This document shows, one piece after another, positions 28,858 through 40,841 of a stretch of DNA of 64,000 nt (its first letter is position 1; every line of letters starts with the position of its first letter). The notes beneath the pieces are model-generated. The model was not told the origin of the DNA, did no database searches, and saw only the letters and a list, made by a program, of their open reading frames with translations. Origin of the DNA: Scilla litardierei (Eukaryota > Streptophyta > Magnoliopsida > Asparagales > Asparagaceae); the NCBI GenBank assembly GCA_030789695.1, contig CM061133.1, forward strand, positions 92,975,248 through 93,039,247, read 5' to 3'. Made by a program: the position numbers and the translations under genes.

Positions 28858-31793
28858 ATGAGCTCGACTCCCTCACGTTCTTCAACCAATAGTGGGAGAT
28901 TCCTCGAGGAGGTATGTCTCCTCTTTCCCAATTGGTTCTCCTGCTCTGTATGGTTTAATCCTCTGGCCGTTTACTTTGAAATGGTCGTTTTCCCTTCGAG
29001 CTCTACGGCACCCCCGGAGATAAACTTACTATCTTGTAAGGGCCGGACAACCTTGACTTTAGTTTCCCGGGGAAGAGGCGTAATCTCGAATTGTAGAGGA
29101 GTACCTGGTTACCGACATCATGGCGAACCACTATTATGTTTCTGTCATGATAGGCCTTGGTCCTCTCCTTATATATCCTTGCATTCTCATAGGCGTGTCG
29201 TCGAATTTCATCAAGCTCGTTGTTGTGCAAGGCTCGTCTCGTGGCAACACTCTGGTAGTCAAAGTTCATTTTCTTTACTGCCCAATATGCTCTGTGTTCC
29301 AATTCTACCAGAAGGTGGCAAGCTTTTCCATACACTAGTCTGTAGGGGGTTGTTCCGATGGGTGTTTTGAAGGCGGTGCGATATGCCCAAAGGGCGTCGC
29401 CCAACTTGTGTGACCAATCATTCCTTGAGGCGCTGACTGTCTTCTCCAGGATGCCTTTGATTTCCATGTTGGATACCTCCACTTGACCACTAGTTTGAGG
29501 GTGATAAGCAAGAGCAACCTTGTGATGAACTCCATATTTTTAGCATCGTCTCGAACTTCTTCTCGATGAAATGGCTACCTCCATCACTTATGGTTGTCCT
29601 GGGGACTCCAAAACAAGGAAAGATGGTATTCTTGAAGAATTTGGCTACTACCCTCGCGTCGTTTATCGAGGTGGCCATGACATCCACCCACTTCGAGACG
29701 TAATCAACGGTGACCAAGATGTACTTATTGCCGTTAATCGATGGAAAGGGCCCCATGAAGTCAACGCCCCAACAGTCAAATAGTTCTATCTCCAAGATGC
29801 CCTGAAGGGGTGTTTCATTCTTATTCGTGATGTTTTTTGTCCTTTGGCATCTATCGCATTTTCTGATGTATTCATTCGCATCTATAAATATAGTGGGCCA
29901 ATAGAAACCAGTTTGGAGGATTTTTGCCTTAGTTTTGGTGACCGCTGCGTGTCCCCTGCATGGTTGATCGTGGCAATGTGATATGATGGAGGTCACCTCT
30001 TCCTTTGGGATACATCGTCTGATGATCCCATTAGCGCATGTTCTGAACAGGTATGGGTCATCCCAAAAGTAGCTATTTGCGTCATGTAAGAACATCCTCC
30101 TTGAGTAAGTTGCCAGTCCTTGCGGGACTATGCCACTTACCAGGTAGTTCACTATATCTGCATACCAATGGGCTTCAGAGGAATTTGCTGCAAATAACTG
30201 TTCGTCGGTGAAAGAATCATCAATTGGAAAACTGTCATACCCGTGCTTTTGAATTAACCGCGACAGGTGGTCCGCTACTACATTCTCTGCTCCTTTCTTG
30301 TCTTTGATCTCAATATCAAATTCTTGGAGGAGGAGGATCCATCATATTAAACACGGTTTAACATCCTTCTTGCTTAATAGGTATTTAAGTGTCACGTGGT
30401 CCGTTTGGATAATCACTTTAGACCCCAAGAGGTACGATTTGAACTTCTCGATAGAATAAATCACGGCTAGCAGCTCCTTTTCCGTAGTGGTGTAGTTCTT
30501 TTGAGCATCATCTAGAGTCTTACTAGCGTAATATATAGCATGAAGCTTTCCTTCTTTCCTTTGACCAAGAACGACTCCCACTGCTTGGTCACTGGCATCA
30601 CACATCAGCTCAAACGGCAGATTCCAATCTGGCCGCTGTATAATCGGGGCTGAGATGAGAGCTTCCTTTAACCTGTTAAAGGCTAGCAAGCAGGCGTCAG
30701 TAAACACAAAAGGAGCGTCCTTGGTGAGGAGCTCCGTGAGAAGGCGAGCAATATTAGAGAAATCCTTTATGAAGCGGCGGTAAAAACATGCATGCCCTAG
30801 TAAACCATGGATACCCTTGAGGTTAGTGGGAGGCAGTAAACTCTTAATAACTTCGACCTTTGCTTTATCAACCTCAATTCCCTTAGAGGTGATGACATGG
30901 CCAAGCACAACCCCCTCTGTCACCATGAAATGACATTTTTCCCAATTTAGGGTCAGGTTATTGTTATGACACCGTTCTAAAACTTTGGACAAATTGGCTA
31001 GACAATCATCAAACTCGGTGCCATAAACAGAGAAATCATCCATAAAGACTTCCATAATATTTTCGATGAAATCCGAGAAAATAGACGTCATGCACCTTTG
31101 AAATGTGGCCGGTGCGTTACACAGCCCAAATGACATTCTTCGATAGGCGAATGTGCCACATGGGCATGTGAACATTGTCTTTTCTTGGTCTTCCCGATGC
31201 AATGGGATTTAGAAGAACTCGGAGTATCCATCTAGGTAACAAAAATATTGGTGTTTCGCTAAACGCTCAAGCATTTGGTCAATGAAGGGTAGAGGATAAC
31301 GGTCCTTTCTGGTGGCCTTATTGAGTTTCCTATAGTCGATACACATACGCCAACCAGTGACAGTTTTAGTCGATATTAGCTCATTTTTATCGTTTCTGAC
31401 GACTGTCATGCCCCCTTTCTTGGGGACTACCTACACTGGGCTAACCCATTTACTGTCGGAAATGGGATAGATAATGTCGGCCTCTAATAGCTTCAAAACC
31501 TCCTTCTGCACTACCTCCTTCATGTTGGGATTTAATCTCCTTTGAGGCTCGATGGAAGTAGTGTCCTTATCCTCAAGGTGAATCCTATGGGTGCATATGG
31601 TTTCACTGATGCCTTTTAGGTCAGCAATGTTATATCTTATTACCTTTCTATGGGATCTAAGGATTTTTAGGAGGCTTTCTAATTGGGGCTCAATGAGGGC
31701 TGCATTGACGATGACGGGGTATGTGGAAATTTCACCCAAGAAAGCATATTTCAAATTAGAAGGAAGAGGTTTTAGTTCTACCTGAGGGGGCAC
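28858..31793 (-). pseudogene. Athila-type RT, RNase H and integrase of element B
   Basis: The region begins PPQVELKPLPSNLKYAFLGE, the usual start of Athila RT. RT motifs follow: RRLNPNMKEVV, GWRMCIDYRKLNKATRKDRY, and the catalytic FMDDFSVYG near 31050. RNase H shows LMCDASDQAVGVVL, TEKELLAV and QTDHVTLKYLL. Integrase has the HHCC zinc finger ending CDRCQR (about 29845) and a DDE core with WGVDFMGPF and ISDGG. Its conserved E lies in GQVEVSN, reached only after a one-base frameshift near 29535. The C-terminal part contains [16 protein letters not shown] and [10 protein letters not shown]. In-frame stops follow WVSPV (31428-31430), GYSEFF (about 31206) and KPCLI (about 30340). Overall it is nearly full length but dead. 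No gag or protease precedes it. Confidence 0.88.
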
Positions 31794-32816
31794 TGTACCC
31801 CTGTCATCGCTCTCCTGTGAGTAGGATGCGTCCTCAATAGCCGGTTCAGAAGATGGAAACTCTTCGTTGGCAGAATTATAGGAAGCAGGGAGATGATGGT
31901 ACGTTGTGGCAGACGTCTACAGATTCTGTTTCCATAGCGCACCTATCAACAGAGGTAGAGTATTCAGACACGCATTCGCTATGGAACCTAGAGTTTGGAG
32001 AACTTCACTGGTCAATGTCGTTTTGTGCTGGTTCGGAATCCGTGTATCCCTCACAGACGTGTTCTTCAAATGTCGCAATCTATGGGATGCTATCATTGTA
32101 GAAGCATAGTGTGTCTCCCTCGTATCGCACATAGACTCCGTCAATGATGTGGACGCCATCTAAGGTATCTGCATTTTGGAAGGCGTATGCGATAAAGACT
32201 GAGAGTTCTTGCGTAACCAGGTCGTCCATATGGAACCCTATTGGACCATGGGCCCATACATCAGCTAACACACTTTCCATTATATCCAATAGCTGGGAAT
32301 CATTCAATAGCTCCAATTGACGAGTCTCTCTCCAGCTTGCATCGACAAGTAGGGCTTCAATAGTCTGGAGGAACATCACGTCCCCTTCGAAGCTTATATG
32401 AATGTCGCCCTCAATGGTATCTACATCAGAAACCTTGTTCATTATATGGTCCATGACCAGTTACTGATTTACGTTACCTGCAACATAGGTTCATGATCCG
32501 ATAAACCGAACTGCATCAATCAATTCTCTAGCTGCACATTCATTCATGGATTCGTCCATGCGCGTATCCTGAAGACCTTGTAGACGATACAGAGAAAAGA
32601 TAAACTCATCTGAGTCACTGTCAGACTCACTGGTCCACTGAACTTGCATCACCATCTCCATCATGACTGATTTCTTAAGTATGATCACTAGCTGGAGGGA
32701 GATGTGAGTAGCGAGGTAGCAATAAAAAGAGAATAAAACGGGTGGAAAGATAAGGAATGATAAGATTCGCTAGCAAAATCTTCAATTTAAGAATAATCTG
32801 AGATACACTTATGCCG
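31794..32816 (-). pseudogene. Region in gag/protease position of element B: acidic frames, no gag or protease recognised
   Basis: Between the primer site and RT, about 1 kb carries frames on the minus strand at 32688-32491 and 32454-32080. They are in the same phase and separated only by two stops (near 32488 and 32462). The first contains SESDSDSDEF; the second includes LELLNDSQLLDIMESVLADV and is acidic, with no similarity I recognise to gag or retropepsin. The sequence degrades further to 31794. It could be a divergent linker that normally joins protease to RT, or an unrelated small protein. No function assigned. Confidence 0.4.
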
Positions 32817-32834
32817 TCCCCAGCAACGACACCA
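32817..32834 (-). other. Modified tRNA-Asp primer binding site (element B)
   Basis: TGGTGTCGTTGCTGGGGA on the minus strand differs from the A site at three positions, all transitions, and lies six bases inside the LTR edge. Confidence 0.8.
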
Positions 32835-32840
32835 AAAACT

Positions 32841-34288
32841 TGACGCACCCGAAACCTATACCTAAATTCCACCTAGCGGTGTCACGGTCGCTAGGTGTAG
32901 TATGGCCCCTAGGTGTCAATTCCGGGCTCTATTCGCAAGCGGACGGTGTCAAATTATAGTATAAAAGATGTCGGATCCCACAGGAACGGTGACAGTGTAT
33001 TTGAAGTCTTAGATTATTTTTAGATGTCGAAGGTGAGATATCAGTCGGGTTGAAAGGATTGGTTTTGGTGTTGTTGTTGATTCGATAATAAAGAGAACTA
33101 GGGTTTTAGGGATCACCGCTAAGACCGTCAGAGATCGATGTCGGAATGGGATCCTTACATTGCATTAGGTTTATGGGATTAATCTCTCAATTCATACCAC
33201 TCTCGTGGGTTAGAATTTCGAGGTATTTTGGTGGCTCTCATTGACGCAATGGAGATAGCTGTCAATGTAGTGATATAGTTTGTCGTTGGATCCCCTCAAG
33301 GCACGTGCCGGGCATGGTCATGAGCCTTGGTAGGATCCACTGATTTCCCTATTCGAGTCCAAAGGATACCCCTTATGCTCATCAATTCCACAGACCGTGG
33401 GCATGATCTCAGTGCGGGTTATCATAGGGATTCGGAAGGATAGACTGAAATACTCCCCTTTATTCTCAATTCAACCTAGAGATCCAGATCTACATCTCTC
33501 CCCAAAGTCTTAGGGCTAGCCCATCAACCCTAGGGGAGACTACTCACACATAGTGACTTTAACGAGCAAAAACGTGATTTTTATCGAGGAAAACATTATA
33601 GCGATTGAATCAATTGAGAATCGAATAACTTATGTGCCAAAGACAAAGAAGAAAGTAGCAAATAATGATCCAAATAAATCCCAAATATTCCAGAATGCAA
33701 GAGCAATAGATCGCGCCAAAAATAATTTAATAATCCAAGCAACCTAGGTTTGGATCTACAAAAATTGTTTCAAGTCTCCCCTCCTCTCCAAACGTCATTC
33801 CAAAAATTAACAAAAAGAACGAACTCCCCAAACGCCATCCTCAGATCCGCACTTCACTCCACCATGTGAATCAGACGGCTACGCAAAATTTCCAAAATGG
33901 CCTTCATTGTCGTCGACCGAGTCAGTGAATCGGTCAAGCAGAGGCTTGCTCGGTGGGCTGCTCGGTCGAGTCGCCTGGGAAAATTCCATCTGAAGCTCCT
34001 GACAGCTCCTCCTCTCTTCTTGCTCGCTCCTTCATTCCTCCCATTGCTTCCAAAACTCGGCGAACTCCTGTAGAATTTCGCCAACGGGCTCCAAGGCATG
34101 CCAGATGTGTCCATATCCAAAATGGGTCCCGAATCGATCCAAAATCACTGAAAATCCATGAAACTCTACGATACTCGAATATAGCGTTAAAATTGCAATA
34201 TCGTCGAAAAATGCAGGATTTGGATGCGAATATGGCATGAAATGCAATGTCATGATGCTATGAAAAGATGTAAAATATGGACACATCA
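32841..34288 (-). repeat. 5' LTR of element B (right copy, dyad cluster largely deleted)
   Basis: 1448 bp. At 33909-33975 only a few GCTCGGTCGAG sites remain, where the left LTR has about ten. The junction GGCTGCTCGGTCGAGTCGCCTG joins the first site to the equivalent of the last one, which points to a deletion between repeats. Otherwise it is colinear with 23905-25582. Confidence 0.88.
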
Positions 34289-34293
34289 ATAAA
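34289..34293. other. Target-site duplication ATAAA, right copy (element B)
   Basis: Matches 23900-23904. Confidence 0.85.
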
Positions 34294-35677
34294 CAAGTGA
34301 TCGAAAGGAGTTATAATCATCTTGATTGAGATAGAGGAGCTCATCATACAGGGTTGTGAGTGCGAGCAAAAGATGTATGTAAAGAGTTACAAAATCTTGA
34401 TTCTAAGAGAAAGATTAAAAAATCCCCCAAAATCATACCTTGAACAATATCGACGATTAATTGGAGAGGCTGGTGTCTTACTAACCAGAAGCTAGCAGGC
34501 AGGTTGTCTAGCCTTTGCATGAGATGTCTGGCTAGACAGTAAGAAGAGTCACATTGATGACACATCCCTTCATAATTCTCGATCTCTCTTAGAACTTAAA
34601 CTGTCTCCCAGACTTTACTTGGGCTTAAGAGGAGGAAAAGGAAAAACTTTATTTTTAATGCAAGAGATTCTTCCACTAAAGAGGTTTAAATTTCTACACA
34701 CAAGAGTTCTTAGATACTTAATCTGTGATCTCTCTTTTTGGGATTTCTTAGTACTGATTGTGATGGCTTGATAGGAGAGTAGATGATCCGTTTATACAGT
34801 GTTAGGGGTCACCCATTTCTGAACCATATTAGGAATTTCAATTAGATCGCAACTCTATAACTAAATGCGCTATTAAGAAGAAGGCCTTTTCACTTGGTGT
34901 TCTATTCTCATTAAAACTCTAGATTTGATTCAAAATCTTATCCTAAAATTTGGTGGGGTTATTAGCGTCAAACTCAAAGACGTTGGTTTAGATTGGGTTC
35001 AACTTTTAAATCAAATCCCACATCAACTCTAAAACCACAATATGTTTTGTCGAATGTTAGTCGACTAGAAAAACTCTACTAGTTGACTGATGGCCACAAA
35101 GAATCTACTAACACATCCTGTGCTGGTTAATTGACTAATGTCAAGTCATTACTCGACAAATTAGGACTAGTCGACTAACTAATCCATAAGTTAGCTTGGC
35201 TATTTCTTTTTAGCTGAAATGTTCTTTAGGATCACATCTTTCATGCACTCGCAACACTTTGTGATGTGTTATATCCTCTCGAATGATCATAACTCTTATA
35301 ATCATATCCGTGTATATCACATATACATAAAGTTTCTTCCTTTGCTTTTCGTAAGGAGCCATCATCTATATGAGACTCTACCATCTATATTCCTAGTTCA
35401 GTAGCGACATGTTCATGTCATGTCACAGATCGATAATGCAACTAGCTGTACATACTAACCCTATTTTGGAATCATTATTATCTGGTTGGTGTGAAACTAA
35501 AATCTCCTCTACCTAAATATGGGCCTAACAATGACATCTACCATAATGTCCGGTTTCGTCATCAAGACTGTCGCTAAGGTGTATAAGGAACGGAATCTGT
35601 AAAACCCTATACACATTAAACCCATACGTTATTTGCAATGCATAGTCATCAGTTAGATAATACTTGTTACTCCGAAA
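34294..35677 (-). repeat. Probable left part of the 3' LTR of copia relic F, with GTCGAC palindromes
   Basis: No coding region. It was contiguous with 42763-43482 before E inserted. On the minus strand it has a TATA-like TGTATAAACGG near 34798-34788. About 260-390 bp upstream lies a small cluster of TTAGTCGACTAG-type palindromes (35057-35182: TTAGTCGACTAG, CTAGTTGACTGA, CTAGTCGACTAAC). I could not find the left end of the LTR; it may continue left of B. Confidence 0.5.
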
Positions 35678-37621
35678 TGTTGGATCTGGATCTACACTAG
35701 AGGGGGGTTGAATAGGCTAATAAAAATTCTCGTGCAACCCATGAGCAATCACATGCAGTTATAATCAAGTGCAGAGTAAATAAGAGCAATCACAGAGTGC
35801 ACATCAGATTTATCATGGTCCGGTCGTCCCAATGACCTACGTCCAGCCTCGAAAGCAAATATTAGATTAATATGTTACCAGGTACAACTAAAATAAGATA
35901 GAGCCCTAACTCAACTCTCACCTAGTTCGTACGCACTCCCCAAAGTGCTCAACACTATCAACCTAGTAAATGCTCTCTCTTGATGACCCCCCAACTCGTC
36001 AAGACCCTCTTCTCTAGCTCCAACTAGACAAGACCCCAAAAACGTCATAAATAGGTAAAGCTTCCCCTGCAGAGATCACTACACTACTACACGAATATAA
36101 AGAGTAAAGAGTTCAGAAAAGCTCAGGTCGTGTCCGTGTAGTCATATCTGTCAATTAGCTCAGTTCAGATCAAATCTGACGATGATGTAGTCGTCTCGAA
36201 CTCGGAAGTAAATCAAGTTGCGGCTTTGGCCCCTCACCATGGATGTTGTGGCCTTGCTCTTGATGTGGGCTGCTCCAAAGGTCGACAAGCAATAGTGCAT
36301 AGGCTGCAAGCAGCAGTGTGTGGGTCGGCAGCAGTAGTGCACTAGTCAGTAGCAGCAGTGCGCTGGTCATCAGCAGCGCAGTGCGCTGGTCATCTTGAAG
36401 ACTGCGGCCTTGATAGGATGTGTGCCTTGATGTTGCAGCCGAGGGCATGGATAGAGCTTGTAACTTGCACAATATGTGGAAGACTCCCTCTTTGTGATGT
36501 TGTGCAATATATGTGGATGATGAACTTTCTCCCTTGTGTGTTGCGCAATGTATGGATGCCTTGTTGATGTGTTGTGCAATGTATGGATCTACTCGAACTT
36601 GCGGCAATTGTGAAGAGCTTTGGCTATGGAGTTGTGCAAGTGAGCTTTGGCAAGGGATCTTGGAACTTTGGCAATGAGATCTTGGAGCTTTGGCAATGGA
36701 AGAAGAGGATGAAGCTTTTGGCCTTGGTTTGTACAACTTGCGCAAATATGTAAGATGGCAATGTAGCTTTTCAGTGAGATATGGCAATGTTGAACTTGGA
36801 GATGGCTTGCGCAAGGAGAGGAAGAGAAACCCCTTGATGTAGTTCGACAATGGAAAGCTTGTAGGTTGAAAGTTGTGGCCAAGGAGAGGGTTTTTGGCTT
36901 GTTGCTTTGGATCCTAGCAAGTTGTGCAATATGGAGGGAGAAGACTTTTCTAGTTTGCGCGAGGGAGTTGAGGCAATGGAGAGTTGTGCATGGTTCATGT
37001 AATGGCCGAATTCCTCTTGGTGTTTTGTTTGTCCTCTCTCTCTCTTTTCTCACTTTGGAAGATGGGTTTATATAGGAGATGGATGGGATCAAATAAAATC
37101 AATTAGAATCCCATAATTGATGGAGATTTGAAGGAATACTAACTTGATTAGGATTTGAATGACTCACTATGGATATGGAGTTTGAATATGAATGGCTATA
37201 GGATTTGAATTTGAGTAGCTATAGGATTAGAATTGGATCTCATTTAATCACCATTGATTTGCATGATATTCTCCATATCTCTCTATCTTTGACCAAGTCT
37301 TCAATTTGCATGGCTTTAGGATTTGATTCATGCACCAATTTATTTGAATCAATTCAAATATGGATTTGAATGGATTTCCTCCTTATCTTCTGATCTTTGA
37401 TTTAGTCCAATATTTGTAGCCATTATCTCCATCTTTGACTTAGTCCACTTGTCTAATGCATCTCAAATTCTCCATCACCTTTACTTAGTCTCTCTTTGAG
37501 TATTTGCGAGAGTGCCACTCCGAAAAACACTTAGTACACACATTGAATCATTCAAACACGTTTGTTATCATCAACCATGAAGTCATCGATCGTTGTATCT
37601 AACTACACGTTTTATCCAACA
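35678..37621 (-). repeat. 3' LTR of element E (left copy)
   Basis: 1944 bp, TGTTGGAT to ATCCAACA. The TATA box CCTATATAAACCC on the minus strand lies at about 37076-37064. The transcribed part (36280-36860) is rich in short repeats such as AGCTTTGGCAATG and AGCAGTGCGC. Frames across them are compositional. Confidence 0.85.
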
Positions 37622-37640
37622 ATCTTCCCCTTTTGCTGAT
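37622..37640 (-). other. Polypurine tract of element E
   Basis: On the minus strand AGCAAAAGGGGGAAGATT abuts the 3' LTR. Confidence 0.85.
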
Positions 37641-38990
37641 GACAAACCAATATAAGATTTGAGCAATAACGAATCATATAATTTCATTGTGACATGTGTG
37701 TGAAGTGTGATGATGGGGGATGTATGCAAAATATGCAACAAGTATGGCAATGATGTGCAACATACAAAGTATACCAATGATGTAGAATATACAAGCATGC
37801 AACAATGATGTTTCAAACATACAAGCATGTATGCATGCTCCCCCTTTATTCATGCTCCCCCTTGAACCAATATGTCTATATGCAACATAAAGGCATTAAT
37901 GCACATACACATATTCAGATATTCTCAATTCTTTCTCCCCCTTTTGTTATCATCAAAAATGTATATATTAAGTCAAATTTCATACCACATGCAAACTAAA
38001 GAGTATTATATGTTACAACTAGCACTTGCATGTAGTCATAGAATAAGCACTTCATATTCATTCAGAATAATAACATAGACTTCAACACCTTTGTGTAAGA
38101 GTGATGATTAAACATTGAAGCACATGAGGAGAACTTTTAAGAAATTCAACCAAAAACCAATCCACATTTTCCATTAAACATGAAATCATCTAGGATTGAT
38201 TTTTCCCATCTCATTAAAAAAGAGTTCATGGTACCACACCCAAAACATAGCCTATAAGGACTTTTATATGTGGGGGTGGCATTGCTTGACGAGTATAACA
38301 CCAACGCTAAAGATTACACATAAAGCATATGTTGGATACTCGTGGGCGGTGTCGTTGCCAATGATTGTATCCATTTTTCATACTGAAATATTTTCATTTT
38401 TTATTTCATATTTCAATTCTTTTGTGCTTAATTTTCAGTTATGTTTCATCATACATTCACTTTCCAATATTTCATAAAAGCTGTATCCAAATGTACAACA
38501 ATATTTAATACTCATGGAAGTGAAAGTGTAGGTATAGAAATCAAATTATTATAATCATTGAATATGTCATGGCTATTTAGAAAATCAAACATGCGCATGT
38601 AGCCATAAAATAATACAACAATTTTTACATGGATATGATTATCATTCATTAATATCACTTGAATGATTCAAAAGAAAGATATACATTAAGCACATTCTTT
38701 TTTCTGTTTGTTTTTTTTCATTTTTTCATTTTTCTTTATGAAGAACTAAACAAGCTAGAAAGCAAACAAACTAGCACACAAACGAACATAAATTAAGCAC
38801 ATAAAACAAATGAAAGCACACCAAAAATGCTATAAATGTATTCATTAAGTTCAAGGAAGAAACCACACATTCGCGTAGTCGTTTGGCTAAGGAACTAAAT
38901 AAATGCTACGTCCAATTCATAGTTCATCGCCACCTCCATCTTACCTACATGGAAGATGTTATGTGTGACCTTGGAATCCAAAAAGGTCCA
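37641..38990 (-). other. Non-coding part of element E between gag and 3' LTR
   Basis: AT-rich with no coding region. CCCCCTTTT-type pyrimidine runs near 37851 and 37940 are additional polypurine-like tracts on the sense strand. The block 38190-38350 resembles 51880-52050 in G. Confidence 0.55.
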
Positions 38991-38991
38991 C

Positions 38992-40806
38992 TCACGTTAG
39001 TCTGCAAATTTTTAGGAATCCATATTTGCTTGAACTTAATGTTCTTGTTTCTATATTTTCAATAATAAGAGGTATGACCAACACAACCACAAGTAAAGCA
39101 CTTTGCAGGGATATTTCCAACTTTTGTTGTTTCAATGTGAACTTTCCTATATTTTTACTTTTCAATATTTTAGAAACATATCCAAGCCCACGTCTATTAT
39201 TGCCATAAAGTTGATTTACAAAAATAATATCCAATGATTGTTTTCCAATAGAAAATTTCTTTATGTACAATTGTAGGTTCGTGGATTTAGATTTCAAATG
39301 AGCATTTTCGTTCACAAGCAAAGTGCATTTATTAATGAAAGCCTGCTTGTTTTCCTCTTCATTCTTTTTCATTTTTTTGGCTTTCTTTTCAAAATCAATT
39401 ATCTTTTCTTTAAGCTCGTTATTTAACATGCACATCTTTTCAATAAGCACTTTATCAGGCTTAGTCAATTTTTCTTTAAACATGCTAATATCATTTAACA
39501 AAGTAGGACAAGAAAGATAATCAATTTTTTCATGCGAGCTAGCTTTCTCCTTTTTAAGCAAATTAATGGTAGAATTACATGTAACAAGTTTTTCTTTAAG
39601 ATTAACCATTTCATTAGACATGTCATAATTTTCTTGTTGCAATTCAAAGTAACCATCCCTATAGTCATCTATAGTAGATTCTAACTCATCTATTTTATCT
39701 TGCAAGCCTTTACAAATATTCAAAAGTTCAGTATTAGAGCAAGAGTTTACCTCATCGCGCTTTTCCATCAAGCAAAAAGGAGGAGTGGGCTACATTCTCC
39801 TCATTCTCATCTTCACTATCCATGTCACGCGTTCGCACCATAGCTTTTCCTTTCTTCTCCGTGACATTAGCCGTTTCTCGTGGGCAATTTCTCATCAAGT
39901 GTCACTTCTTCCTGCATTTAAAACATTCCGGTTTATTAGTAGATTTCTGCTAAGAGGAAATTCTATCAGAATTAAGATTATTAGAACGAATAAACCTTTT
40001 TGTCATATCAAATCTTCCTTGGTCAGTCTTGATGTATCTTCTGAAGTTTCTGACCATTAGTGCTTGCTCCTTATCAAGATCGTCGTCGTTAGCTTGAAGA
40101 GCTAATGGTGTGGAAGCTTTGATCTCTGGTTTCTCTCTAGCTTCGATGCTTTGCAGCTCAAGCTCGTGCGACATTAAGTTGCATATCAAGTCCTCCACTC
40201 TCATTATTGATAGATCTTTAGCTTATTGAATAACGGTGACTTTAGGCCGAAATGAACTTGGCAGCGCTTTTAAGATCTTTCTCACCTGCTCAAGACTAGA
40301 GTATGGCTTATCGAGGGAGCTGGATTTGTAGACGATGTCTGTGAACCTTGCAAACATCTCTTTAATTGATTCTAATGGAAGCATTTGGAAGCCATCATAT
40401 TCTGTACTCAACAACACAAGTCTGGATTCCTTCACTTGCGATATTCCTCATTTGTCACCTTCAGCGTTTGCCATATTTCGTGCGCAGTTAAACATTATAA
40501 GATACGATTAAATTCAGCTTTATCCAAATTGTAAATATGTGCATTTATAGCTCAACCATTCAATGAATAAAGTTTCGTATCAGCAACATCCCACTTATCT
40601 TTAGGCTTTATAATTTCAGTGTCTTCAATTTTAATAGTAGGGATTTTATAACCATTTTCAACAATATCCCACACATCATAATCTACCGACGCTAAATAAT
40701 TTTTCATCCACGCCTTCCAATATGCAAAGTCTACTCCATTAAACTTAGGGGGACGGGCTATAGACTGACCTTCAGCAAATGCAGAATCCGATATATTCCT
40801 AGTCAT
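38992..40806 (-). pseudogene. Copia-type gag with coiled coil and two zinc knuckles (element E), decayed
   Basis: The start at 40806 reads MTRNISDSAFAEGQSIARPP, then the copia gag domain (FNGVDFAYWKAWMKNYLASVD; further on, FARFTDIVYKSSSL and LPSSFRPKVTVIQ). The first knuckle near 39930 reads CFKC....HLMRNC with a stop at the glycine position. A long helical, lysine/glutamate-rich region follows (39771-39230). The second knuckle near 39090 reads CFTCGCVGHTSYY with a stop in place of the fourth cysteine. Frames change at least twice. The order matches G. It ends without protease. Confidence 0.75.
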
Positions 40807-40827
40807 CTAGACTGGATCCTCTAACCT

Positions 40828-40839
40828 GCTCTGATACCA
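40828..40839 (-). other. Initiator tRNA-Met primer binding site (element E)
   Basis: TGGTATCAGAGC on the minus strand, two bases from the LTR edge at 40842. Confidence 0.88.
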
Positions 40840-40841
40840 CT

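Larger units (their letters stand above)
23905..34288 (-). mobile_element. Element B: complete 10.4-kb Athila-type element with pol but no gag-protease
   Basis: B has LTRs at 23905-25582 and 32841-34288, a modified tRNA-Asp primer site, a polypurine tract and a 5-bp target duplication. In minus-strand order it has a 1-kb region without gag or protease (32816-31794), an Athila-type RT/RNase H/integrase region (31793-28858), the GGGAGG-type motif, a dyad cluster, a short second frame, hairpins, an A/G-rich tract and the 3' LTR. The pol region is interrupted by stops and one frameshift. The absence of gag and protease in an element whose ends are otherwise intact complements A, C and D. Confidence 0.88.

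Noticed and set aside
36170..36850. A 226-codon frame in the E LTR and similar ones at 41353-42022
   Set aside because: These come from short tandem phrases (CAGCAGTG, AGCTTTGGCAATG) in the LTR, differ between the two LTR copies, and show no domain.
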